Origin: Caenorhabditis remanei
Taxonomy: Eukaryota; Nematoda; Chromadorea; Rhabditida; Rhabditidae
Direction: 5' to 3'
Length of the DNA stretch: 64,000 nt
Assembly (NCBI RefSeq): GCF_010183535.1
Contig: NC_071328.1
Coordinates: 10,788,001-10,852,000, forward strand
Shown here: piece after piece, positions 1 to 11,041 of the stretch
How positions within the stretch are numbered: position 1 is the first letter of the stretch
Layout: each line of letters starts with the position of its first letter
The notes under the pieces: generated by a model
What the model was told of the DNA's origin: nothing
Database searches by the model: none
The model's input: the letters and a program-made list of their open reading frames with translations, nothing else
Position numbers and translations under genes: made by a program

Positions 1-364
1 GTAGAAATAGAAAAAAGACTCTGAATTATTCCAAAATCGGAGAAGTAAATAAATGTTTGCTTTTTTTAAAATTGATTAGATCTATTGGCTCATAAGATGT
101 CTACATGAGTGGATGTAGAAGTCAACTCCTGGCTCACTCGGTTACGTTTTTGCACCGACAAGAAATGTTCCGAGCATAAAGAATATATGATGGCAACGTT
201 TTGGAGACCACTATAAGATAAGTTCTGCTCCTCGTTTAGTACTGAATCGAAGATGTTTCGGACAACTATTTCTCTTCAAACTTCTATTCTCCAATATTTT
301 AAGATAAGAAAGACTCACCTGGAAGCAATGGTAAAAGATCATTTGTCGCATTCAGTACATCCAT
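1..364 (-). CDS. 5' end of an unrecognised gene, cut by the window edge
   Basis: A first coding exon reads from ATG at 362-364 down to 319, encoding MDVLNATNDLLPLLP, and ends at a strong donor (CAG|GTGAGT). About 300 bp further on, a good acceptor (AATAATTCAG) at 21-23 opens a second exon at 20 that keeps the frame and adds ESFFYFY before the window ends. The phase matches (one base carried over). The start is short and hydrophobic, which would suit a membrane protein, but too little is visible to name a family. The call rests only on start codon, splice sites and frame continuity. Confidence 0.5.
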
Positions 365-1697
365 AGTAGTACTTTATCTTTCAAACACACTGATTTTGAA
401 ATAGGAAGAGAGGGAGACAGAGTTTCCTATGTGGTGCTCTGAGCGGCTATCGGGTTCTGGTAAGAGGTCTATTCCCGCATAGATCGAGAGAAAGAGAGTG
501 GATAGCCGAGTGGGAGGGAGTCAGGATCAGGCGGCTGTTGTTGGAGTGAAGGATCAATTGAGACGGAGACAATCATACAATTTTCTCTCTTCTTATTCTT
601 CCCGACGGGTAACCCAAAGACTGTGTAATATATGTGTGTAGAGAAAGAGGAAAGAAGAAGAAGAAGAAGAAGCACAACTCGGACTGATATCCATTTTCTT
701 GTGCTCTCCATCGTCTCTTACGTTTCTTTCTTTCTTTCTTTCAATCGCCACCGCCACTCTCTGTTGAATCTCGTTCCATTATCATGGACGTGTGTTTTTG
801 CCAAGAGGAACCTAGATATATGAGGCCATGGCAGGGAGCAGGAGAGCACAAAATGTTAAGAAACAAAACGAATGATTAATGAAAGTTAATGACGGAGTGA
901 TGATGAAACGGATGATGGAACGGAGGAGTGGAAAAGAAAACAGCTGGCGTGTAGAACTATTCGAAGAGTAAAATACATTGTGGCACAGTTCTAGTTGAAA
1001 AATACTGATTTCGAGAGGTTATTACAAACGCACAATTCGCTCTCCGAGTTCAAGTTTATGTAGTCAAATCAAAATTGGAATTGTCTCAGAAGGTGCTAAA
1101 CGGCTCTTCGATTTTAATAAATGTTGATTTTTACCTATTCATGAAGAAAAGTGCAAACTAAAATGCCACATTTTTCATTTTAATGCTATTCACGAACGCA
1201 AATTTAATGTGCATAAAAAACACTTTAATTCGCAATTAACTGCAATTAAAATGCACATTGCGGCGAGATCTTCCTGAAAAGCCCGCCTTTAAGACTTGTG
1301 TGGATTTACGGATTTACTTAAAGGCGCACGCTTTTTCAGGAAGATGTCTCGCCGCGATGTGCATTTTAATTGCATACATTTGCCTGCAGAGAATCAAAAT
1401 ATATTATTATGAGCATCACCTGTATTGCACAATGAAATAAGAATCTGCGAATTCAGCAAAAATCACGAAAGTGAGATCAACTGCCTTCCTTGATTAAAAT
1501 GAGATCTTAAAAATTTTCCTGTAATTTAAAGCAAAAGGAGTGATTATTTTTTAAATTAAGTTTATTCCAAAGGAAAAAAGAAAAATCCGAGCGAAAGACA
1601 AGATTATGGTATCAGACAAATGTTTAGAGAAATGGGAAAAAAGAAAAATGATAAGTAGTGCGATTCAGTTCGATTTATAAATTCGTATGTGAAATGT
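365..1697. other. intergenic region with simple repeats
   Basis: I see no convincing exon here. The stretch lies between the start of the left-edge gene and the 3' end of the 77-residue-repeat gene. It holds an AAG microsatellite (about 652-672), a TTTC microsatellite (723-742) and a palindromic repeat at 1241-1373. The promoter of the left-edge gene is presumably just right of 364. Confidence 0.6.
1241..1373. repeat. palindromic foldback repeat (MITE-like)
   Basis: Two arms of about 53-56 bp are inverted copies of each other with a few indels. The left arm begins TGCAATTAAAATGCACATTG at 1241 and the right arm ends in its complement near 1373. They flank a spacer of about 23 bp. The arms contain the core AGGAAGAT...CTCGCCGC. 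The size and structure fit a non-autonomous DNA element; no clear target duplication is visible. Confidence 0.6.
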
Positions 1698-4600
1698 TTA
1701 AAGCATGGTGCAAATGTTTCGAACGCGTTGTCTTGCTCGGCGAATCGGTCGTCTTTGACGCTCAATTTCCTCCCTTTCGCCAACCAATCGAACTTCGTCC
1801 ATTTCCCTGAAATTATCAAAACTTGAAATATTGAAATAGATATCGAAATGGATTACCTGAGTCTGGCGCGAACGGTCGATCGGCGGCATTCCATGGCGCC
1901 GTCTTCAATCATTGGTAATTCATCATGACGATTGTATCTGGAAATATTAATATTTCAGAGATTTATCAATCAACCAATTATCGGAAAACCGAAAGAGATC
2001 CTCATATCGTTCATACCTGAGATATTCGTTTCCTCTTTCGTCAGCTTCAACCCGCCCCATGACAAACGGGGTGCCGACAGTGAAAACGTCTTCTCGACGA
2101 AGCCGTCGTACTTCGTCTTCTCGTAAAATTTCGGTACGATCATGAGCATGAATCTCACGAACTTCTCCATAACTTCTTGTTGCTCCATTGCCATTATGGC
2201 AATTGGAGCCTCCGTTTCGTTGAGTTGAGCTTTCTCCGTTCTGAAAATTGAACTGTTTGAAAATGAAACGTGAATTCTTCGAATGGCATACAGTAAGATA
2301 AGAAGCTCTTTCAGTTTTGGGTGTTGATTTGTAAAGACTTTGTGAAGGTGGGTAGATTGGATGATGAACTTGAAGTGCAGGATCATCGAAAGTGGTCCAT
2401 CTACATGTAGTACTTGCTGCTTGTTGAGAAGTACTTGGGAATGAATGAACTTGTCGAGCAACCGACTGAATTGGTGATCTGTTTCGTCTCAAAGTTGTTT
2501 GATCTCTTCCGTAATCAGTTGAACTAGTCACAGTAACTCTCTTGATATAGCTGACTTCAGTTGTCTCACGAACAGTTGTCCATGTGTGTGGAGAAAGTCG
2601 TCGTTGATTTGGAGATGTGTGCGAATGAATCAAATTCTCAACTGACAAGAGTTGAGGAGATTCATCAATCGTAAGCGGTGGGAGAGGACTACGAGCACTT
2701 ATAGATACAGAGAAACCAATATCTTCTTTTGGTTCTTGTGGAATAACTTTGAATGAAACATCAAACTCTGGTTGCTTGTCAATAGAAGCCCCTGGTGGAG
2801 AGGACTTTGAAATTGGGGTTCTTTGTGAAGTTTCAGTTTGCGAATACGAATAAAGATGATGCTTCGAGAGAGAAACTGGATCCAAGATTGGAACAGAATC
2901 CTGCTGAGGAGCAGCATTTCTTCTCGATAATCTTGAGCGTTCGGTTTCATATTTGGACCACATGTAGCCAGTTCGCTTATGTGGTTCATCGGCATACTGC
3001 GAGTTATCATCTACGAAAGAAGAATGTTGTAGACGATCTTTTGTTTGAATGTCAACTTGTGTAAGGTCATCATTGTCGGTGTTCTGATAATTGATTTCAG
3101 TATGACTAAAAACTGCAGATGTAGAATGTTGCGGGTCGAACATGTCCGTTTCCGTGCGTGTGTAGATATTACGGCTTGGACGAGAATCTTGTATTGTGGA
3201 GACAGCCGGCTCAGCTTTGTAGACGTGCGATTGATCCGAAGGTCCAAAAAGTCCTGTATCTTTGAACTTGAGTAGTGATACTCCGGAAGCTGACTCCCCG
3301 ACAACGTCAGCTCGAGGCACTGCCACATATTTTTCATGAGATATGGTGTCGTGACTGGCGGAGAATATATCAGTATTAGGCAATGCTGGCTTTTCTTCCT
3401 TCTCTGGTTTTTCAATCACAACTGGAACAACATGTTCTGGAAGCTTCTCGTAGCTGAACTCGGATGGATAAAATGCGACTTCATGAGAAAGTGGGACATC
3501 TTGGAGATTTTCAGCACGATGAGTGGAATCCAATGGTCCGTCATATTGGTCAGAGATTGGATAGTCAAGATGAGATGGTGATTTCTTGAACAATCCGGTG
3601 ATCTTGGACTTCAATGATTGTTCGTCCTTCTTCTCTGATTCCTCAATCACGACTGGAACAACATGTTCTGGAAGCTTCTCGTAGCTGAACTCGGATGGAT
3701 AAGATGCGACTTCATGAGAAAGTGGGACATCTTGGAGATTTTCAGCACGATGAGTGGAATCCAATGGTCCGTCATATTGGTCAGAGATTGGATAATCGGA
3801 GTGAGCAGTTGACTTCTTGAACAATCCGGTGATCTTGGACTTCAATGATTGTTCGTCCTTCTTCTCTGATTCCTCAATCACGACTGGAACAACATGTTCT
3901 GGAAGCTTCTCGTAGCTGAACTCGGATGGATAAGATGCGACTTCATGAGAAAGTGGGACATCTTGGAGATTTTCAGCACGATGAGTGGAATCCAATGGTC
4001 CGTCATATTGGTCAGAGATTGGATAGTCAAGATGAGATGGTGATTTCTTGAACAATCCGGTGATCTTGGACTTCAATGATTGTTCGTCCTTCTTCTCTGA
4101 TTCCTCAATCACGACTGGAACAACATGTTCTGGAAGCTTCTCGTAGCTGAACTCGGATGGATAAGATGCGACTTCATGAGAAAGTGGGACATCTTGGAGA
4201 TTTTCAGCACGATGAGTGGAATCCAATGGTCCGTCATATTGGTCAGAGATTGGATAGTCAAGATGAGATGGTGATTTCTTGAACAATCCGGTGATCTTGG
4301 ACTTCAATGACTGTTCGTCCTTCTTCTCTGATTCCTCAATCACGACTGGAACAACATGTTCTGGAAGCTTCTCGTAGCTAAACTCGGATGGATAAGATGC
4401 GACTTCATGAGAAAGTGGGACATCTTGGAGATTTTCAGCACGATGAGTGGAATCCAATGGTCCGTCATATTGGTCAGAGATTGGATAATCGGAGTGAGCA
4501 GTTGACTTCTTGAACAATCCGGTGATCTTGGATTTCAATGATTGTTCGTCCTTCTTCTCTGATTCCTCAATCACGACTGGAACAACATGTTCTGGAAGCT

Positions 4601-7600
4601 TCTCGTAGCTGAACTCGGATGGATAAGATGCGACTTCATGAGAAAGTGGGACATCTTGGAGATTTTCAGCACGATGAGTGGAATCCAGTGGTCCGTCATA
4701 TTGGTCAGAGATTGGATAGTCAAGATGAGATGGTGATTTCTTGAACAATCCGGTGATCTTGGACTTCAATGATTGTTCGTCCTTCTTCTCTGATTCCTCA
4801 ATCACGACTGGAACAACATGTTCTGGAAGCTTCTCGTAGCTAAACTCGGATGGATAAGATGCGACTTCATGAGAAAGTGGGACATCTTGGAGATTTTCAG
4901 CACGATGAGTGGAATCCAATGGTCCGTCATATTGGTCAGAGATTGGATAATCGGAGTGAGCAGTTGACTTCTTGAACAATCCGGTGATCTTGGATTTCAA
5001 TGATTGTTCGTCCTTCTTCTCTGATTCCTCAATCACGACTGGAACAACATGTTCTGGAAGCTTCTCGTAGCTGAACTCGGATGGATAAGATGCGACTTCA
5101 TGAGAAAGTGGGACATCTTGGAGATTTTCAGCACGATGAGTGGAATCCAGTGGTCCGTCATATTGGTCAGAGATTGGATAGTCAAGATGAGATGGTGATT
5201 TCTTGAACAATCCGGTGATCTTGGACTTCAATGATTGTTCGTCCTTCTTCTCTGATTCCTCAATCACGACTGGAACAACATGTTCTGGAAGCTTCTCGTA
5301 GCTAAACTCGGATGGATAAGATGCGACTTCATGAGAAAGTGGGACATCTTGGAGATTTTCAGCACGATGAGTGGAATCCAATGGTCCGTCATATTGGTCA
5401 GAGATTGGATAATCGGAGTGAGCAGTTGACTTCTTGAACAATCCGGTGATCTTGGATTTCAATGATTGTTCGTCCTTCTTCTCTGATTCCTCAATCACGA
5501 CTGGAACAACATGTTCTGGAAGCTTCTCGTAGCTGAACTCGGATGGATAAGATGCGACTTCATGAGAAAGTGGGACATCTTGGAGATTTTCAGCACGATG
5601 AGTGGAATCCAATGGTCCGTCATATTGGTCAGAGATTGGATAGTCAAGATGAGATGGTGATTTCTTGAACAATCCGGTGATCTTGGACTTCAATGATTGT
5701 TCGTCCTTCTTCTCTGATTCCTCAATCACGACTGGAACAACATGTTCTGGAAGCTTCTCGTAGCTGAACTCGGATGGATAAGATGCGACTTCATGAGAAA
5801 GTGGGACATCTTGGAGATTTTCAGCACGATGAGTGGAATCCAATGGTCCGTCATATTGGTCAGAGATTGGATAGTCAAGATGAGATGGTGATTTCTTGAA
5901 CAATCCGGTGATCTTGGACTTCAATGATTGTTCGTCCTTCTTCTCTGATTCCTCAATCACGACTGGAACAACATGTTCTGGAAGCTTCTCGTAGCTGAAC
6001 TCGGATGGATAAGATGCGACTTCATGAGAAAGTGGGACATCTTGGAGATTTTCAGCACGATGAGTGGAATCCAGTGGTCCGTCATATTGGTCAGAGATTG
6101 GATAGTCAAGATGAGATGGTGATTTCTTGAACAATCCGGTGATCTTGGACTTCAATGATTGTTCGTCCTTCTTCTCTGATTCCTCAATCACGACTGGAAC
6201 AACATGTTCTGGAAGCTTCTCGTAGCTGAACTCGGATGGATAAGATGCGACTTCATGAGAAAGTGGGACATCTTGGACATTTTCAGCACGATGAGTGGAA
6301 TCCAATGGTCCGTCATATTGGTCAGAGATTGGATAATCGGAGTGAGCAGTTGACTTCTTGAACAATCCGGTGATCTTGGATTTCAATGATTGTTCGTCCT
6401 TCTTCTCTGATTCCTCAATCACGACTGGAACAACATGTTCTGGAAGCTTCTCGTAGCTGAACTCGGATGGATAAGATGCGACTTCATGAGAAAGTGGGAC
6501 ATCTTGGAGATTTTCAGCACGATGAGTGGAATCCAGTGGTCCGTCATATTGGTCAGAGATTGGATAGTCAAGATGAGATGGTGATTTCTTGAACAATCCG
6601 GTGATCTTGGACTTCAATGATTGTTCGTCCTTCTTCTCTGATTCCTCAATCACGACTGGAACAACATGTTCTGGAAGCTTCTCGTAGCTGAACTCGGATG
6701 GATAAGATGCGACTTCATGAGAAAGTGGGACATCTTGGAGATTTTCAGCACGATGAGTGGAATCCAATGGTCCGTCATATTGGTCAGAGATTGGATAATC
6801 AGAGTGAGCAGTTGACTTCTTGAACAATCCGGTGATCTTGGACTTCAATGATTGTTCGTCCTTCTTCTCTGATTCCTCAATCACGACTGGAACAACATGT
6901 TCTGGAAGCTTCTCGTAGCTGAACTCGGATGGATAAGATGCGACTTCATGAGAAAGTGGGACATCTTGGAGATTTTCAGCACGATGAGTGGAATCCAATG
7001 GTCCGTCATATTGGTCAGAGATTGGATAGTCAAGATGAGATGGTGATTTCTTGAACAATCCGGTGATCTTGGACTTCAATGATTGTTCGTCCTTCTTCTC
7101 TGATTCCTCAATCACGACTGGAACAACATGTTCTGGAAGCTTCTCGTAGCTGAACTCGGATGGATAAGATGCGACTTCATGAGAAAGTGGGACATCTTGG
7201 AGATTTTCAGCACGATGAGTGGAATCCAATGGTCCGTCATATTGGTCAGAGATTGGATAATCAGAGTGAGCAGTTGACTTCTTGAACAATCCGGTGATCT
7301 TGGACTTCAATGATTGTTCGTCCTTCTTCTCTGATTCCTCAATCACGACTGGAACAACATGTTCTGGAAGCTTCTCGTAGCTGAACTCGGATGGATAAGA
7401 TGCGACTTCATGAGAAAGTGGGACATCTTGGAGATTTTCAGCACGATGAGTGGAATCCAATGGTCCGTCATATTGGTCAGAGATTGGATAATCGGAGTGA
7501 GCAGTTGACTTCTTGAACAATCCGGTGATCTTGGATTTCAATGATTGTTCGTCCTTCTTCTCTGGTTCTTCAATCACGACTGGAACAACATGTTCTGGAA

Positions 7601-10600
7601 GCTTCTCGTAGCTGAACTCGGATGGATAAGATGCGACTTCATGAGAAAGTGGGACATCTTGGAGATTTTCAGCACGATGAGTGGAATCCAGTGGTCCGTC
7701 ATATTGGTCAGAGATTGGATAGTCAAGATGAGATGGTGATTTCTTGAACAATCCGGTGATCTTGGACTTCAATGATTGTTCGTCCTTCTTCTCTGATTCC
7801 TCAATCACGACTGGAACAACATGTTCTGGAAGCTTCTCGTAGCTGAACTCGGATGGATAAGATGCGACTTCATGAGAAAGTGGGACATCTTGGACATTTT
7901 CAGCACGATGAGTGGAATCCAATGGTCCGTCATATTGGTCAGAGATTGGATAGATCGGAGTGAGCAGTTGACTTCTTGAACAATCCGGTGATCTTGGACT
8001 TCAATGACTGTTCGTCCTTCTTCTCTGGTTCTTCAATCACAACTGGAACAACATGTTCTGGAAGCTTCTCGTAGCTGAACTCGGATGGATAAGATGCGAC
8101 TTCATGAGAAAGTGGGACATCTTGGAGATTTTCAGCACGATGAGTGGAATCCAATGGTCCGTCATATTGGTCAGAGATTGGATAGTCAGAGTGAGCATGT
8201 TGACTTCTTGAACAATCCGGTGATCTTGGACTTCAATGATTGTTCGTCCTTCTTCTCTGGTTCTTCAATCACGACTGGAACAACATGTTCTGGAAGCTTC
8301 TCGTAGCTGAACTCGGATGGATAAGATGCGACTTCATGAGAAAGTGGGACATCTTGGAGATTTTCAGCACGATGAGTGGAATCCAGTGGTCCGTCATATT
8401 GGTCAGAGATTGGATAGTCAAGATGAGATGGTGATTTCTTGAACAATCCGGTGATCTTGGACTTCAATGATTGTTCGTCCTTCTTCTCTGATTCCTCAAT
8501 CACGACTGGAACAACATGTTCTGGAAGCTTCTCGTAGCTGAACTCGGATGGATAAGATGCGACTTCATGAGAAAGTGGGACATCTTGGAGATTTTCAGCA
8601 CGATGAGTGGAATCCAATGGTCCGTCATATTGGTCAGAGATTGGATAGTCAGGAGTGAGCAGTTGACTTCTTGAACAATCCGGTGATCTTGGACTTCAAT
8701 GATTGTTCGTCCTTCTTCTCTGATTCCTCAATCACGACTGGAACAACATGTTCTGGAAGCTTCTCGTAGCTGAACTCGGATGGATAAGATGCGACTTCAT
8801 GAGAAAGTGGGACATCTTGGAGATTTTCAGCACGATGAGTGGAATCCAGTGGTCCGTCATATTGGTCAGAGATTGGATAGTCAAGATGAGATGGTGATTT
8901 CTTGAACAATCCGGTGATCTTGGACTTCAATGATTGTTCGTCCTTCTTCTCTGATTCCTCAATCACGACTGGAACAACATGTTCTGGAAGCTTCTCGTAG
9001 CTGAACTCGGATGGATAAGATGCGACTTCATGAGAAAGTGGGACATCTTGGAGATTTTCAGCACGATGAGTGGAATCCAATGGTCCGTCATATTGGTCAG
9101 AGATTGGATAGTCAGAGTGAGCATGGTGACTTCTTGAACAATCCGGTGATCTTGGACTTCAATGATTGTTCGTCCTTCTTCTCTGATTCCTCAATCACGA
9201 CTGGAACAACATGTTCTGGAAGCTTCTCGTAGCTGAACTCGGATGGATAAGATGCGACTTCATGAGAAAGTGGGACATCTTGGAGCATTTTCAGCACGAT
9301 GAGTGGAATCCAATGGTCCGTCATATTGGTCAGAGATTGGATAATCGGAGTGAGCAGTTGACTTCTTGAACAATCCGGTGATCTTGGATTTCAATGATTG
9401 TTCGTCCTTCTTCTCTGATTCCTCAATCACGACTGGAACAACATGTTCTGGAAGCTTCTCGTAGCTGAACTCGGATGGATAAGATGCGACTTCATGAGAA
9501 AGTGGGACATCTTGGAGATTTTCAGCACGATGAGTGGAATCCAATGGTCCGTCATATTGGTCAGAGATTGGATAGTCAAGATGAGATGGTGATTTCTTGA
9601 ACAATCCGGTGATCTTGGACTTCAATGATTGTTCGTCCTTCTTCTCTGATTCCTCAATCACGACTGGAACAACATGTTCTGGAAGCTTCTCGTAGCTGAA
9701 CTCGGATGGATAAGATGCGACTTCATGAGAAAGTGGGACATCTTGGAGATTTTCAGCACGATGAGTGGAATCCAATGGTCCGTCATATTGGTCAGAGATT
9801 GGATAGTCAGAGTGAGCATGTTGACTTCTTGAACAATCCGGTGATCTTGGACTTCAATGATTGTTCGTCCTTCTTCTCTGGTTCCTCAATCACGACTGGA
9901 ACAACATGTTCTGGAAGCTTCTCGTAGCTGAACTCGGATGGATAAGATGCGACTTCATGAGAAAGTGGGACATCTTGGAGATTTTCAGCACGATGAGTGG
10001 AATCCAATGGTCCGTCATATTGGTCAGAGATTGGATAGTCAGAGTGAGCATGTTGACTTCTTGAACAATCCGGTGATCTTGGACTTCAATGATTGTTCGT
10101 CCTTCTTCTCTGGTTCCTCAATCACGACTGGAACAACATGTTCTGGAAGCTTCTCGTAGCTGAACTCGGATGGATAAGATGCGACTTCATGAGAAAGTGG
10201 GACATCTTGGAGATTTTCAGCACGATGAGTGGAATCCAATGGTCCGTCATATTGGTCAGAGATTGGATAGTCAAGATGAGATGGTGATTTCTTGAACAAT
10301 CCGGTGATCTTGGACTTCAATGATTGTTCGTCCTTCTTCTCTGATTCCTCAATCACGACTGGAACAACATGTTCTGGAAGCTTCTCGTAGCTGAACTCGG
10401 ATGGATAAGATGCGACTTCATGAGAAAGTGGGACATCTTGGAGATTTTCAGCACGATGAGTGGAATCCAATGGTCCGTCATATTGGTCAGAGATTGGATA
10501 ATCAGAGTGAGCAGTTGACTTCTTGAACAATCCGGTGATCTTGGACTTCAATGATTGTTCGTCCTTCTTCTCTGATTCCTCAATCACGACTGGAACAACA

Positions 10601-10952
10601 TGTTCTGGAAGCTTCTCGTATGAACNNNNNNNNNNNNNNNNNNNNNNNNNNNNNNNNNNNNNNNNNNNNNNNNNNNNNNNNNNNNNNNNNNNNNNNNNNN
10701 NNNNNNNNNNNNNNNNNNNNNNNNNTCACTCATATTTGTCGCTTTCAATATTTCTTTCTCAATTTTCGTGTTGTTTTCCGGTTTTCAACCACTAGAGAAA
10801 TCAAACACATTTTGATGACATTTGTCTTAAGATAATGATTGATTGCATTCTTTATTTATGGTATCAAAATCATAAATTATTGATGAAAAGAGAAGAAACG
10901 ATTACATACCTGTTCGGCTGGGAGGATTTTGGCGCGTCGGGTTATCACTCAT
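1698..10952 (-). CDS. giant tandem-repeat protein (77-residue units), family not recognised
   Basis: The gene reads right to left. After a probable first exon (10910-10952) and an assembly gap comes an array of at least 31 near-identical 77-residue units. Each holds DSTHRAEN, DVPLSHEVASYPSEF, KLPEHVVPVVIEE and a basic end, SKITGLFKKS. A unique C-terminal tail follows, rich in Ser/Thr/Pro, then a charged end. Introns in the tail include an in-frame 51-bp one (2241-2291), one with donor at about 2017 and acceptor at about 1940, and one at about 1812-1856. The last exon ends in NICTML and TAA at 1698. The basic unit ends and the lack of a signal peptide suggest an intracellular, possibly scaffold-like protein; that is inference. 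Units next to the gap contain frame breaks that probably reflect assembly error. Copy number is unknown. Confidence 0.75.
3410..10625 (-). repeat. coding minisatellite of 231-bp units, at least 31 copies
   Basis: Units repeat every 231 bp (for example the ACATGTTCTGGAAGCTTC core at about 3430, 3661 and 3892) with very few substitutions. Two subtypes differ at one place, encoding SPSHLDYPIS or STAHSDYPIS. They tend to alternate, giving a partial 462-bp higher-order period. Low divergence points to recent homogenisation by unequal exchange or gene conversion. The final unit (3410-3640) is the most diverged and joins the unique tail. Confidence 0.95.
10626..10725. other. assembly gap (100 N)
   Basis: Exactly 100 unknown bases, the usual placeholder for a gap of unknown size. 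The gap cuts a 231-bp unit: the last called bases lack two bases present in every other copy, and the right flank contains no repeat. The array is therefore probably longer than shown. Confidence 0.98.
10910..10952 (-). CDS. probable first coding exon of the repeat gene
   Basis: On the minus strand an acceptor (TTTGCAG) is followed within a few bases by ATG at 10950-10952. The exon encodes MSDNPTRQNPPSRT and ends at a strong donor (ACAG|GTATGT). It lies just upstream of the array in the right orientation. The acceptor before the start could take a spliced leader or an upstream non-coding exon. The link to the array crosses the gap and is inferred. Confidence 0.5.
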
Positions 10953-11018
10953 ATAACCTGCAAATGAGAATTTTAGTTGCTTATGAGAAGAGAGTGGAAG
11001 CATTCGAAGTTTTAACAG

Positions 11019-11041
11019 ATATATATATATATATATATATA
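11019..11041. repeat. AT dinucleotide microsatellite
   Basis: An uninterrupted run of alternating A and T of about 23 bases. Confidence 0.9.

Noticed and set aside
1258..1440. A 60-residue reading frame on +
   Set aside because: It reads through the two arms of the palindromic repeat; the frame is a by-product of the repeat.
7545..10287. Many short + strand frames inside the array, each near-identical
   Set aside because: They are antisense shadows of the 231-bp coding repeat and repeat only because it does. No independent start context or splice sites.
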